A DNA stretch of 64,000 bases from Marinithermofilum abyssi. GTDB taxonomy: Bacteria > Bacillota > Bacilli > Thermoactinomycetales > DSM-45169. Both the position numbers and the translations under genes were made by a program. Where the stretch lies: NCBI RefSeq assembly GCF_014641195.1, contig NZ_BMHQ01000003.1, positions 62,001 to 126,000 on the forward strand, given 5' to 3'. Below the pieces are notes generated by a model, which did no database searches, had not been told where the DNA came from, and saw only the letters and a program-made list of their open reading frames with translations. Of this stretch, positions 1 through 8,812 are shown one piece after another. Numbering within the stretch: position 1 is the first letter of the stretch; every line of letters starts with the position of its first letter.

Positions 1-125
1 GGGTGCGTACTTCACCCTGTATCACTTCTCTGATCAAGTGGAAAGAGCGATCCTTTTTTGAAGTGGTACGCAGGAAATTGCAAGGAGAGCAAGAAGAAGG
101 GTCAGGTTTGGAGGGCAAGAGATGA
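1..125 (+). CDS. nadK: NAD kinase, C-terminal fragment
   Basis: Only the last 40 or so codons lie in the window; reading frame 3 is open from the left edge to a TGA at 123-125. The peptide has a [10 protein letters not shown] segment followed by [11 protein letters not shown], which resembles the C-terminal tail of NAD kinases (ATP + NAD+ to NADP+, cytosolic). The stop overlaps the argR start as ATGA, implying translational coupling. A nadK-argR-recN order is common in Clostridia and some Bacillales, which supports the call. The identification rests on a short tail plus context, so it is moderate. Confidence 0.6.
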   Translation, partial: VRTSPCITSLIKWKERSFFEVVRRKLQGEQEEGSGLEGKR

Positions 126-568
126 AAGCGCAACGACATATCAAAATACGTGAGATTATTACAAACAAGGAGATTGAAACCCAGGAAGAACTGGTAGAAG
201 AATTGAAAAAGGCAGGGTATAACGTGACCCAGGCCACCGTTTCCCGGGATATCAAGGAACTTCATCTGGTTAAAGTGCCGACAAACAGCGGGCGTTACAA
301 ATATTCTCTGCCTGCCGACAATCGATTTAATCCCATGCAAAAATTGAAGCGTCTCATGTCGGAAGCTTTTATCGGCATCGATCACAGTGATAACATGATT
401 GTGATGAAAACGATGCCGGGCAATGCCCATGCCATCGCCGTACTGCTCGACAATTTGGATTGGCCGGAGATATTGGGGACGATCGCCGGGGATGACACGA
501 TTTTGCTGATTTGTCGGGATCGTCAAAAGGTACCGGACCTCGTTGACCGATTCATCGACATGTTGTAG
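122..568 (+). CDS. argR: Arginine repressor ArgR/AhrC
   Basis: 148 residues, full family length. The N-terminal winged helix-turn-helix (about residues 1-70) carries the TVSRDIKEL recognition motif; the C-terminal domain (about 80-148) has the [11 protein letters not shown] segment of the arginine-binding, hexamerising fold. ArgR binds ARG boxes with L-arginine as corepressor, repressing arginine synthesis and activating catabolism. The gene overlaps the upstream nadK stop by 4 nt and is followed 6 nt later by recN, the same argR-recN linkage as in Bacillus subtilis (ahrC-recN). It is probably cotranscribed with both neighbours. Confidence 0.96.
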   Translation: MKAQRHIKIREIITNKEIETQEELVEELKKAGYNVTQATVSRDIKELHLVKVPTNSGRYKYSLPADNRFNPMQKLKRLMSEAFIGIDHSDNMIVMKTMPGNAHAIAVLLDNLDWPEILGTIAGDDTILLICRDRQKVPDLVDRFIDML

Positions 569-574
569 GAGTGG

Positions 575-2275
575 ATGACCATGCTACGGGAATTGTCCAT
601 CCGCGATTTTGCGATTATCGAACAAGTGCATATCACCTTTGATGAGGGATTTCATGTCTTGACCGGGGAGACCGGCGCGGGGAAATCCATCCTGTTTGAT
701 GCGCTTAGTCTGGTCGTCGGCGGACGCGGTTCCGCAGAATTTGTCAGGCACGGAGCCAAGAAAGCGGAAGTGGAAGCGCTGTTTGATCTGAAACAGGAAC
801 ATCCGGCACGCCGGCACATGTCGGAGCTGGGTTTGGATGCGATGGACGGAACAGTCGTCGTAAGGCGGGAGATTCATCACAGTGGAAAAAGCACCTGCCG
901 AATCAATGGTCAAATCGTGACGCTGGGCATGCTGAAGCAGGTGGGAGAATCCCTCCTGGACATCCATGGACAGCATGAGCATCAGTCTTTGCTTCAGGTG
1001 GAAGAGCACTTGGAATGGCTGGATCACTTCGGCGGCGGCCCCCTGTTGCAGAAGCGGTCTGAATATCATCAGATTTACCGCCGGTTTCAAGATGTGGATA
1101 AGGAATTGCAACGGATTACCCGGGATGAAAAAGAAATTGCTCAACGCATCGATCTCCTGCAGTTTCAGCGGGATGAAATCGCCGCTGCCCGACTGACGGA
1201 AGGAGAAGATGCCGATCTGGAACAGGAGCACAGCCGCCTTGCCCATGCAGAACGGCTGCTTCAGAATGCAGCGGATGCCTTTCAGGTCCTGTACGGCGAA
1301 AATCAAGGTGCCGAATGTATTAACCGCGCGATACGGGATCTGGAGGAGATAGTGAAGTATGATGACTCTCTGAAGCCCGTTTTGGAGATGGTGCAGTCTG
1401 CTTATTATCAGGTGGAAGAAGCCAGCCGTCAGTTGGGGCGATATCAGGATGATTTGGAGTTTGATCCGGGGCGCTTGTCCCAAGTGGAAGAGCGTATTGA
1501 GGTGATTGACCAGCTGAAACGAAAGTACGGGGAAACCATCCCGGAAATTCTGGCTCATGGTCAACGGGTGGAACAAGAGCTGGACGAGCTTTTACATCGG
1601 GATGAAAAAAAAGAAACCCTGGAAAAGGAACGGGCGGAACTTCTCCACTCCTTGAAGGAAAAAGCCGATCAGCTGTCTGCGTTGCGCAAGGAAGCGGCTG
1701 CTTTGCTGGAGGAGCGAGTGGAAAAAGAACTGCATGATCTCAATATGAGCGGGACTCGCTTTGCGGTTTCCTTTAACGAAATAGAGGGGGAACCGGCATT
1801 CACTGCCACAGGGAAAGACAGGGTGGAGTTTCTTATCTCTCCCAACCGGGGAGAACCGCTTAGACCTTTGGTAAGAATCGCTTCCGGCGGGGAACTATCC
1901 CGCATCATGCTCGCATTAAAAACGATTTTCTCCGACGTGGATCAGGTGGAAACTCTGATCTTTGATGAAATCGATACGGGTGTTAGTGGGCGCGCAGCCC
2001 AAGCGATCGCTGAGAAAATCGCTAAGCTTTCCCGCAATACTCAGGTGCTGTGTGTCACTCATTTGCCCCAAGTGGCTTGTATGGCCGATGTTCATTTCCA
2101 CATTTTCAAGGAAACAGAAGAGGAAAAAACCCGCACCCGCGTCAAATTGCTTTCGGATGACGGACGGACCGTGGAGCTGGCCCGGATGCTGGGCGGTGTA
2201 GAAGTGACCGACACGACACGGGATCATGCACGAGAGATGCTGCGCTTGGCAAAAGAAACCAAGGAAGCGATGTAG
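575..2275 (+). CDS. recN: DNA repair protein RecN
   Basis: 566 residues, typical RecN length. It is an SMC-like ATPase acting early in double-strand break repair and recruited to DNA ends. Walker A GETGAGKS is at residues 31-38, followed by long central coiled-coil segments (about 150-370). The ABC signature ASGGELSR (about 437) and Walker B LIFDEIDTG (about 461) complete the C-terminal half. The start ATG lies six bases after the argR stop, behind a GGAGTGG ribosome site; a second in-frame ATG two codons later is an alternative. A strong hairpin terminator follows immediately, so the nadK-argR-recN unit probably ends here. Confidence 0.97.
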   Translation: MTMLRELSIRDFAIIEQVHITFDEGFHVLTGETGAGKSILFDALSLVVGGRGSAEFVRHGAKKAEVEALFDLKQEHPARRHMSELGLDAMDGTVVVRREIHHSGKSTCRINGQIVTLGMLKQVGESLLDIHGQHEHQSLLQVEEHLEWLDHFGGGPLLQKRSEYHQIYRRFQDVDKELQRITRDEKEIAQRIDLLQFQRDEIAAARLTEGEDADLEQEHSRLAHAERLLQNAADAFQVLYGENQGAECINRAIRDLEEIVKYDDSLKPVLEMVQSAYYQVEEASRQLGRYQDDLEFDPGRLSQVEERIEVIDQLKRKYGETIPEILAHGQRVEQELDELLHRDEKKETLEKERAELLHSLKEKADQLSALRKEAAALLEERVEKELHDLNMSGTRFAVSFNEIEGEPAFTATGKDRVEFLISPNRGEPLRPLVRIASGGELSRIMLALKTIFSDVDQVETLIFDEIDTGVSGRAAQAIAEKIAKLSRNTQVLCVTHLPQVACMADVHFHIFKETEEEKTRTRVKLLSDDGRTVELARMLGGVEVTDTTRDHAREMLRLAKETKEAM

Positions 2276-2285
2276 ATGTTTTCCT

Positions 2286-2313
2286 CCCCAACATCGTCGT
2301 TGGGGTTTTTTCT
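2286..2313 (+). terminator. Rho-independent terminator after recN
   Basis: Seven-base stem CCCCAAC/GTTGGGG with a six-base loop, followed directly by a run of T. It separates recN from the sporulation gene spoIVB. Confidence 0.9.
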
Positions 2314-2443
2314 TATCTTCTCCGCTGTTCCCCGTACCGAGGAATCTTTTGCGTAACATAAAAACAAGGCCCGCGGATACCTTAAAAATACGATGGAGAC
2401 ATCGAGGTGGAGGTGTAGGCAGGAACGCAGGAGAGTGATCGGC

Positions 2444-3763
2444 GTGGGGCAAAGAAAATTAAAAAAGTGGCTGGGTTTGTTTCTGGTGTGCATACTGGTC
2501 TGGGGAGGAACCAGCACCGGATTTCAGCAGTGTTTTTCCTTCCCTAAGGAGATGCGTCTGTTTGCGGGTAGCTTTAAAACGCTTCGACTGTCTTTGCCGA
2601 CATCGGCGACCGTTTCTGCAAGTAATCCCGATTTGGTGGAGATCAACGGGAAGGGGCATCTTCCCGTAAGGGTCAATTTGAAGGAACCGTTCATCCTGAC
2701 ATCCAAAAAAACGGGACAGGCACAGGTGACTTTGAAACTGTTCGGAAAAGTTCCTTTTAAGCGGTTCCGGCTGCAGATTTTGCCAGATATCCGCGTGATT
2801 CCAGGCGGACAATCGATTGGTGTGAAATTACGGGCGCAAGGAATGTTGGTAGTGGGTCATCATCGGGTAAAAGAGGGAGAGCCCTCTCCGGGTGAAAAAG
2901 CGGATATTCACATCGGGGACTATATTCTCACGATAAACGGTGAGCCTATACGCGACATGAATCAAGTCGGTTTTATTGCGCAAAAGGCCGGAGAAGCCGA
3001 TCAATCCATTCGTGTTGAATTGTTGCACGATGGCCGACGTAAAAAAGTGACATTGAAGCCGGAGTTTGATGAACGGGAACACGGTTACCGTCTCGGGTTA
3101 TATATTCGCAACTCGGCTACAGGTGTAGGCACCTTAACTTTTTATGATCCCGAGCGGAAAAAGTACGGAGCGTTGGGGCATGTCATCACGGATATGGATA
3201 CCGGACAGCCGATCGCTGTCGGTGACGGAACCATTGTTCATTCCAATGTGACCTCGATCCAAAAAGGGGCTTCCGGAGAACCGGGTGAAAAGCGGGCGAT
3301 TTTCTTTCAGGAAAACCAGAAATTGGGAAATATTACCCAGAATACGCAGTTTGGTATTTTCGGGGATATGGATCGACACCCGGGAGGCGGAATGTATCAG
3401 AAGTCTGTACCTGTGGCATTGGCGGAAGAAGTAAAGGAAGGACCGGCTCAAATTTTGACAGTAGTGGAAGGACAAAAAGTGGAGAAATATGATATTGAAA
3501 TCGTGCATTTGATTCGACAAAAATACCCCGCTACCAAAGGTCTGATCATCAAAGTAACCGATCCTCGTTTGTTGAAAAAGACGGGCGGGATTGTACAAGG
3601 GATGAGCGGGAGTCCCATTCTTCAAAACGGGAAATTGGCGGGAGCCGTAACGCATGTGTTTGTCAATGATCCTTCTTCCGGTTATGGAACCTATATCGAA
3701 TGGATGTTGCAAGATGCCAAAGTAATGCCGACGCGGGGCCAGCAGGGTCCCGCTTTTTTATAA
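2444..3763 (+). CDS. spoIVB: SpoIVB signalling serine peptidase
   Basis: About 439 residues. SpoIVB is made in the forespore, secreted into the intermembrane space, and cleaves SpoIVFA to activate pro-sigma-K processing. Order: N-terminal membrane/signal segment (LGLFLVCILVWGG), a PDZ domain (about 130-210, with GDYILTINGEPI), then an S55 peptidase domain with LGHVITD (catalytic His region, about 245) and GMSGSP (catalytic Ser, about 389). Start choice: GTG 2444 lies 10 nt after AGGAG at 2429-2433; an in-frame ATG at 2393 and GTG at 2435 have poorer ribosome sites. It lies immediately before spo0A as in Bacillus. Confidence 0.93.
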   Translation: MGQRKLKKWLGLFLVCILVWGGTSTGFQQCFSFPKEMRLFAGSFKTLRLSLPTSATVSASNPDLVEINGKGHLPVRVNLKEPFILTSKKTGQAQVTLKLFGKVPFKRFRLQILPDIRVIPGGQSIGVKLRAQGMLVVGHHRVKEGEPSPGEKADIHIGDYILTINGEPIRDMNQVGFIAQKAGEADQSIRVELLHDGRRKKVTLKPEFDEREHGYRLGLYIRNSATGVGTLTFYDPERKKYGALGHVITDMDTGQPIAVGDGTIVHSNVTSIQKGASGEPGEKRAIFFQENQKLGNITQNTQFGIFGDMDRHPGGGMYQKSVPVALAEEVKEGPAQILTVVEGQKVEKYDIEIVHLIRQKYPATKGLIIKVTDPRLLKKTGGIVQGMSGSPILQNGKLAGAVTHVFVNDPSSGYGTYIEWMLQDAKVMPTRGQQGPAFL

Positions 3764-3805
3764 AGAACGAACGGTAATTTATAGAAAAAATCAGGGGGAA
3801 AAGGG

Positions 3806-3832
3806 AGGAATGCGTTTTTGGATTGTCGAATG
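3806..3832 (+). promoter_or_regulatory. Candidate sigma-H promoter overlapping a 0A box, upstream of spo0A
   Basis: AGGAATG (3806-3812) and GAAT (3828-3831) resemble the -35 and -10 of sigma-H promoters, separated by 15 bp. The consensus Spo0A-binding 0A box TGTCGAA occupies 3824-3830 and overlaps the -10. In B. subtilis spo0A is transcribed from a sigma-H promoter and autoregulated by Spo0A. The element lies about 60 nt before the chosen spo0A start. Confidence 0.5.
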
Positions 3833-3892
3833 ACTAAACAAGTACCGATAAACGGTTCGGGAGAAAAGGAGAAATACAAGGAGGGTACCCTT

Positions 3893-4663
3893 TTGGAGAA
3901 GATGCGTGTAATCTTGGCAGATGACAACCGCGAGTTTGCACAACTGTTGCGCGAACATCTGTCATCTCAGGATGACATAGAAGTGATCGGGGTTGCTTAT
4001 AACGGAAACGAAGTGATGGAACTGCTCGAGCGGAAACAACCGGATGTGTTGATTTTGGATATTATCATGCCCCACTTAGATGGGTTGGGTGTATTGGAGA
4101 AGTTGAATCAGCGGGAAGATCCCATGCCGAAAATCATTATGTTAACCGCTTTTGGGCAGGAAAATATTACCCAACGTGCAGTGGAGCTGGGAGCGGCCTA
4201 TTACATACTCAAGCCGTTCGATATGGATGTGTTAACGGATCGAATCCGGCAAATGCAGGGGCGGCCGGTCTCCGCATCCAAAAAGGCCATTGTCAGCGGA
4301 GGCAAAGGGGATAACCTGGATGCCAACATTACCAACGTCATCCATGAGATCGGCGTACCGGCTCATATTAAAGGTTACCTGTACCTCCGGGAAGCCATCA
4401 CCATGGTGTACAATGAAGTGGAACTATTGGGGGCCATTACCAAAACGCTGTATCCCCGCATTGCAAATAAGTACAATACCACTCCCAGCCGGGTGGAACG
4501 GGCAATCCGCCATGCGATTGAGGTTGCCTGGAGCCGGGGGAATATGGAATCCATCCGAAAATTGTTCGGTTATACGATCAACGTAAGCAAAGCAAAACCC
4601 ACTAACTCCGAATTCATCGCCATGGTGGCGGATAAGCTGCGGATTGAGCACAAAGTGGGGTAA
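3893..4663 (+). CDS. spo0A: Sporulation master regulator Spo0A
   Basis: 256 residues from TTG 3893, which sits 7 nt after a near-perfect AAGGAGGG (3878-3885); the protein then begins [14 protein letters not shown], matching known Spo0A N-termini. Receiver domain (1-125) has the phosphoacceptor Asp in [12 protein letters not shown] (about 56), Thr in MLTAFGQE and Lys in ILKPFDM. The C-terminal DNA-binding domain (about 150-256) keeps [15 protein letters not shown] and the [18 protein letters not shown] recognition helix. Phosphorylated Spo0A activates spoIIA, spoIIE and spoIIG and represses abrB. An in-frame extension to 3818 would run through the candidate promoter and is rejected. Confidence 0.97.
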   Translation: MEKMRVILADDNREFAQLLREHLSSQDDIEVIGVAYNGNEVMELLERKQPDVLILDIIMPHLDGLGVLEKLNQREDPMPKIIMLTAFGQENITQRAVELGAAYYILKPFDMDVLTDRIRQMQGRPVSASKKAIVSGGKGDNLDANITNVIHEIGVPAHIKGYLYLREAITMVYNEVELLGAITKTLYPRIANKYNTTPSRVERAIRHAIEVAWSRGNMESIRKLFGYTINVSKAKPTNSEFIAMVADKLRIEHKVG

Positions 4664-4689
4664 ATGGAACAACTGATGTTGATGGGAGC

Positions 4690-4720
4690 ACCGTCTGTTT
4701 TCCAAACAGGCGGTTTTTTC
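4690..4720 (+). terminator. Rho-independent terminator after spo0A
   Basis: Eleven-base stem ACCGTCTGTTT/AAACAGGCGGT with one G:T pair and a three-base loop, then six T. Confidence 0.9.
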
Positions 4721-4780
4721 TTTGTATGACAAACCCTCCCGCCACTCATACTAACCACAAAGCATCAAAGAAGCGGGCGG

Positions 4781-5947
4781 GTGACTCAGATGCGGTTCGG
4801 TCAGGGCACTAACCGAATAACGGGGACGGTGGTGATGGATCGCCGGACCAAATGCTTAGTAAAAAGAATTCAACCCGGTCAGATCGCGGTCATTGATCAT
4901 CCCGATCTGGATGAAGTGGCTGCCGAAGAATTGGTAGAAAACAGGGTGCGTGCGGTCATCAATGCAGCTTCATCCATTAGCGGTGTATACCCCGCAAGAG
5001 GGGCGGCTTATTTGATCCGTTCGGGGATTCCGGTCGTGGATCGAGCGGGAGCGGATATTTTTTGCCGGCTACAAGAAGGAGATCGTATCTGGCTGGATCA
5101 TGATCGGGTGGGGAAGGTCGGGGAATCCCAAGCGGTGGTTCGAGGGGAGCGGTTGTCTGCCCAAACGGTGTGGGAAAAAATCCATCAGACACAATCCCAT
5201 TTCAACCAGACCGTTGTAGCATTTATGGAAAATACGCTTCACTATGCTGTATCTGAGAAACGATGGTTTATGCGCCCGCTGGCCGTACCCGGGATGTATA
5301 CCCAGCTGAAGGGAAAGCAGGTAGTGGTGGTTGTCAGAGGTACCGGGTATAAAGAAGATTTGGCAGCAATTTATCATTTCATCAAAGCCGAGCGCCCGGT
5401 GTTAATCGGTGTGGATGGAGGAGCAGACGCTCTTTTGCAATGCGGCTGGAAACCGGATGTGATCGTGGGTGATATGGATTCTGTTTCGGACGAAGCCTTG
5501 TGTTCCGGTGCTGAACTGGTTGTTCACGCGTATCCCAATGGGGATGCACCAGGATTGGAGCGAGTGGAGAAACTGGGATTGGCTGCTCACATTCTGCCTG
5601 GAATGGGAACCAGCGAGGATGTTGCGTTGTTGCTGGCGGATCAAGAAGGGGCCGAACGAATTATTGCAGTGGGAACCCATTCACATATTATCGACTTTTT
5701 GGAGAAAGGGCGAAATGGCATGGCAAGCACCTTGCTGACTCGGATAAAAGTGGGCGGCAAGTTGGTGGATGTCAGCGGGATCCGTCACTTTTATCCGCCG
5801 AAGACGGAGAGAAGACGCAAGGCTCCATTGTGGGCGGCAGTTTTCTCAGCACCCATGGCTGTGGCTGCATTGCCGGGCTCGTTTACCATCGATGATTCCT
5901 GGCTGAGGATGGTCTGGCTCAGTTTGCGTCTTTGGTATTTCCCATAA
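4781..5947 (+). CDS. steA: SteA-like protein with thiamine pyrophosphokinase-like fold
   Basis: 388 residues from GTG (an in-frame ATG is three codons later). The N-terminal part (RTKCLVKRIQPGQIAVIDHPDLDEVAAEEL) and a central TPK-like core (GVDGGADALL, VIVGDMDSVSD, GTSEDVALLLA) match the SteA family, called a cytokinetic-ring protein in Corynebacterium and found in many Firmicutes behind spo0A. A hydrophobic C-terminal segment (about 345-365) could anchor it in the membrane. It leads a compact run with a glycosyltransferase and a MraY-like transferase, which points to an envelope or septum role. Whether it binds a nucleotide is not known from sequence. Confidence 0.8.
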   Translation: MTQMRFGQGTNRITGTVVMDRRTKCLVKRIQPGQIAVIDHPDLDEVAAEELVENRVRAVINAASSISGVYPARGAAYLIRSGIPVVDRAGADIFCRLQEGDRIWLDHDRVGKVGESQAVVRGERLSAQTVWEKIHQTQSHFNQTVVAFMENTLHYAVSEKRWFMRPLAVPGMYTQLKGKQVVVVVRGTGYKEDLAAIYHFIKAERPVLIGVDGGADALLQCGWKPDVIVGDMDSVSDEALCSGAELVVHAYPNGDAPGLERVEKLGLAAHILPGMGTSEDVALLLADQEGAERIIAVGTHSHIIDFLEKGRNGMASTLLTRIKVGGKLVDVSGIRHFYPPKTERRRKAPLWAAVFSAPMAVAALPGSFTIDDSWLRMVWLSLRLWYFP

Positions 5948-5974
5948 CATTTTCCCGTGAAAAGGGGTCGTTTG

Positions 5975-6652
5975 ATGGCAGACAGAATCAGCGTAATCAT
6001 CCCCGCTTTCAATGAGGAACACCGGTTGACCACGACGTTGAAAGCAGTACGACAACTTCCCCATGTCCATGAAATTGTTGTCGTAGATGATGGAAGCAAA
6101 GATGGAACAGCCAGGATAGCGCGAAAACATGCGGATCAGGTGATTGTGCTTCCGGAAAATCGCGGAAAAGGGGAGGCTTTGTATACCGGCCTCTGTCGTG
6201 CCGAAGGAGAAATCCTGCTGTTTTTGGATGCAGACTTGGAGGAACATGCAAAATTGGCGGGATCCTTGCTCCGTCCCATTTTGTTTGGTGATGCGGATAT
6301 GACCATTGCCCGTTTTCCTTCTCCAAGAAAAAAAGGCGGATTCGGACTGGTCAAAGGACTGGCGCGGTCCGGAGTCAAGTGGTTGACAGGTACCACTCTT
6401 ACAGCCGCTTTATCAGGACAGCGCGGGATCCGGCGGGAAGTACTGGAGGGAATGGAGCGCTTTCCTCAAGGATTTGGAGTGGAATTGGGATTAACTGTGC
6501 ATGCTCTTCGCTCCGGATACCGGGTGCATGAAATCCCGTTGCCTATGCACCATCGGGAAACCGGACGGAATTGGTCCGGTTTTGTTCATAGAGGAAAGCA
6601 GTTTTTTGCCGTTTTGGGTACGTTGATTCGATTGTGGAGGCAACCGGCGTGA
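5975..6652 (+). CDS. Family 2 glycosyltransferase
   Basis: 225 residues, a GT-A fold enzyme. The N-terminus has SVIIPAFNEE and VVVDDGSKDGT (nucleotide-sugar binding) and a DxD-type motif in LLFLDADLEE (about 95). ATG 5975 is chosen because AAAGGGG lies 9 nt upstream; the longer in-frame version from 5957 adds six residues without a site. Sugar donor and acceptor cannot be read from sequence. No membrane segments are obvious, so it is probably a peripheral membrane enzyme acting on a lipid-linked acceptor. It overlaps the next gene by four bases and is 27 nt after steA, so the three genes look like one transcription unit. Confidence 0.82.
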   Translation: MADRISVIIPAFNEEHRLTTTLKAVRQLPHVHEIVVVDDGSKDGTARIARKHADQVIVLPENRGKGEALYTGLCRAEGEILLFLDADLEEHAKLAGSLLRPILFGDADMTIARFPSPRKKGGFGLVKGLARSGVKWLTGTTLTAALSGQRGIRREVLEGMERFPQGFGVELGLTVHALRSGYRVHEIPLPMHHRETGRNWSGFVHRGKQFFAVLGTLIRLWRQPA

Positions 6653-7479
6653 ACGGATGGATGGCCTACTTGTTGCTGGTGGTTTTTTTCGTGTGGGGGA
6701 AGCTTCTTTTTCCTTCCGGCTTATCCTTTTTGAATCAGCATGGGATCGTCGCCCGCAATTACCAGGGGAAAGCATTGCCCGCCAGCATGGGGGTTTGTTT
6801 GATGTGGGGCCTGTTTACCGGATGGGTTCCCCTGTTGCTGCTCTTGGGTGATCATCATCCAACGTATCCGGTTCTGTTGATGATGTTGGTCAGTTCCTTA
6901 ACGGTTTGTTTGCTCGGATGGATGGATGATACCATCGGCAGTAAGTCCGCCAAAGGATGGAAAGGACACTGGCGTTCCTGGAAACAGGGAGCATGGACGA
7001 CAGGAGCCATGAAAGCCTGGGGAGGCGGCATGGCCGCCGCATTGGCGGCAGCAGCCACCAGCAGCGGCGTGATTGAATGGCTGATGGATACTTTGATGAT
7101 CGCGATGATGACCAATTGGCTCAATTTGTTGGATTTGCGGCCGGGACGCAGTCTCAAGTTTTTTTTGCTGTTCGGGTTGGCACTTCTGTGGACGGCACCA
7201 AATGAAGCCTGGCTGTTCACACCGTTAATGGGACTGGTTCTGGCCTATTGGCCGTTGGACTTGGCGGGGAAAGCGATGTTGGGGGACAGCGGATCTAACT
7301 TGTTGGGGATCCAACTGGGGATGTGGTTGGCCCTCGCTACTTCGACCGGAACGGCTTTGATCCTGGTAGCTTTATTGCTGGGGGGACATATCTTTGCCGA
7401 AAAACGCTCCATCACCGCATGGATCGAAAGGAATCGATGGATGGCGTATTTGGACGCCCTCGGGCGGAAGCAACCTTAA
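6649..7479 (+). CDS. MraY/WecA-like polyprenyl-phosphate glycosyl-1-phosphate transferase homologue
   Basis: 276 residues, strongly hydrophobic with about eight membrane segments. Three family motifs are recognisable: GWMDDTIG (the DD of MraY), NWLNLLDLRPGRS (equivalent of the NxxNLxDGxDG loop) and MLGDSGSNLLG (MGDTGS equivalent). GTG 6649 is set by GTGGAGG at 6634-6640 and overlaps the preceding TGA as GTGA. MraY enzymes load a UDP-sugar phosphate onto undecaprenyl phosphate; the LDLRPGRS variant defines a divergent branch often near steA. The substrate is unknown. Together with the adjacent glycosyltransferase it could build a lipid-linked glycan. Confidence 0.72.
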   Translation: MNGWMAYLLLVVFFVWGKLLFPSGLSFLNQHGIVARNYQGKALPASMGVCLMWGLFTGWVPLLLLLGDHHPTYPVLLMMLVSSLTVCLLGWMDDTIGSKSAKGWKGHWRSWKQGAWTTGAMKAWGGGMAAALAAAATSSGVIEWLMDTLMIAMMTNWLNLLDLRPGRSLKFFLLFGLALLWTAPNEAWLFTPLMGLVLAYWPLDLAGKAMLGDSGSNLLGIQLGMWLALATSTGTALILVALLLGGHIFAEKRSITAWIERNRWMAYLDALGRKQP

Positions 7480-7480
7480 T

Positions 7481-7534
7481 ATGTGGTGGCGTCCTTTTCC
7501 CTCAGGGGATCGATGGGAAAACGGAGCGCCACAT
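7481..7534. repeat. Imperfect inverted repeat between convergent genes
   Basis: ATGTGG..GGCG..CCTTTTCCC on the left pairs with GGGAAAACGG..CGCCACAT on the right around a 13-base loop, with two small bulges. No T-run follows on either strand, so it is not a classical terminator, but its position between converging genes fits a transcription-end or mRNA-stabilising structure. Confidence 0.55.
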
Positions 7535-7551
7535 TTCCGGATTCGGATCGG

Positions 7552-8658
7552 TTAACTAGCATCAACAACCCGGAGCTCTTTGGAAAACCGGGTCAGCAAG
7601 CGCGGGCCACCGGGGGACACCACGACATCATCCTCGATTCGGATCCCGCCGATTTCGGGTATGTAGATCCCCGGTTCCACCGTAAACGTCATGCCTGTCT
7701 GCAGCAACGTGTTGTTGTTTTGGTGCATGGACGGATACTCATGCACCTCCACTCCGAGTCCATGGCCGATCCGATGAGGAAAATAAGGGCCGTAACCCGC
7801 TTCTTCGATTACCCTGCGGGCGGCAAGGTCCACTTCGGCGATGGGTACCCCCGGTTGGCATCGGGCTAATGCGGATTCTTGGGCTTTTAGCACGGTTTCG
7901 TAGATTTTTTTCATCTCCTCGGTTGCTTCCCCGAAAAAGACTGTGCGGGTGATATCCGAGCAGTAACCATTGTGAACCACGCCCAGATCGAATAAAACCC
8001 CATCTCCCCGCTGTAAAGGACGAAATCCGGGTGTGCCGTGAGGATCCCCGGTTTTTTCGCCGAAAAGAACCATGGTGGAAAAAGGCATCTCCCGTACCCC
8101 TTTTTTCTTCAAGGCGTACTCGATTTCCGCCACGATTTCCATTTCGGTACATCCTTCACGAAGAGCCTGAATCCCTGCCTCTATGCCATAATCGGCCAGT
8201 GCGGCAGCCTCTTCCAGCACTTGAATCTCGTCCGAATCTTTGACGGCACGCAGCTGAAGGAGTCCCTCGGCGTTGATCAGCTGTGCTTGAGCAGGCAGAC
8301 AGCGTTGGAGGGATTGGGCTCGTTCAAAAGAGAGATGGTCCGATTCCACGGCTATGCAGGGAGCGGATCGTTTATCCAAGACGGACAGTTGTTCCTCGAT
8401 CATGGGCCAAGGATTGTCGGCATCACCGTAACCGATGACAGGATAGCTCCAACCCGCCTGCCGAACGCGGGCAGTTTCCATTTGCGGACACACCAAAAAT
8501 GGGTCGAGATCAGGGAAGACAAATAAGGCCAACAAACGTTCATGGGGGTCACAGTCAAACTGTGTCAGGTAAAAGATGTTGGCACGGGTGGTCAAACAAG
8601 CGGCATCCAGGTTTTTATCCCGAAGCCATGTTTGTACCTTTCTCAGGCGCGCATTCAT
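7552..8658 (-). CDS. Xaa-Pro peptidase family (M24) metallopeptidase
   Basis: 368 residues, pita-bread fold. The N-terminal creatinase-like domain (1-130) is followed by the M24 catalytic domain with metal ligands in LFDLGVVHNGYCSDITRT, HRIGHGLGVEVHEYP, FTVEPGIYI and GIRIEDDVVV. Such enzymes remove N-terminal residues before proline using two Mn or Co ions, in the cytosol. Start: ATG at 8658-8656 has GGAGGAG five bases upstream and gives MNARLRKVQTWL, the usual N-terminus; the longer in-frame extension to 8748 lacks support. It is transcribed alone, convergent with the MraY-like gene and divergent from sspH. Confidence 0.9.
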   Translation of the reverse strand: MNARLRKVQTWLRDKNLDAACLTTRANIFYLTQFDCDPHERLLALFVFPDLDPFLVCPQMETARVRQAGWSYPVIGYGDADNPWPMIEEQLSVLDKRSAPCIAVESDHLSFERAQSLQRCLPAQAQLINAEGLLQLRAVKDSDEIQVLEEAAALADYGIEAGIQALREGCTEMEIVAEIEYALKKKGVREMPFSTMVLFGEKTGDPHGTPGFRPLQRGDGVLFDLGVVHNGYCSDITRTVFFGEATEEMKKIYETVLKAQESALARCQPGVPIAEVDLAARRVIEEAGYGPYFPHRIGHGLGVEVHEYPSMHQNNNTLLQTGMTFTVEPGIYIPEIGGIRIEDDVVVSPGGPRLLTRFSKELRVVDAS

Positions 8659-8812
8659 CCCATCTCCTCCTCGTATGACGGATATATCCAATGTATCACG
8701 GGAGAGGGAAATTCTCATCTGTTTTTCCATCGAGATGGATTGCATCAAGCGGGTATAATCTCGGCCCGTTGGACGAAGGATGAAAAATAGGATAGGAAGG
8801 AGGTAGGATGGT

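Noticed and set aside
584-1576. 330-codon minus-strand ORF inside recN
   Set aside because: Lies fully antisense to recN, which has all family motifs; no ribosome site or domain. An effect of the codon bias of the real gene.
3818-3892. Longer N-terminus of Spo0A from 3818
   Set aside because: No family member has it; it overlaps the 0A box and promoter-like sequence, and TTG 3893 has a near-perfect ribosome site.
8755-8760. TATAAT before sspH as a vegetative promoter
   Set aside because: No -35-like hexamer at 16-18 bp, and sspH genes are expected to use sigma-G.
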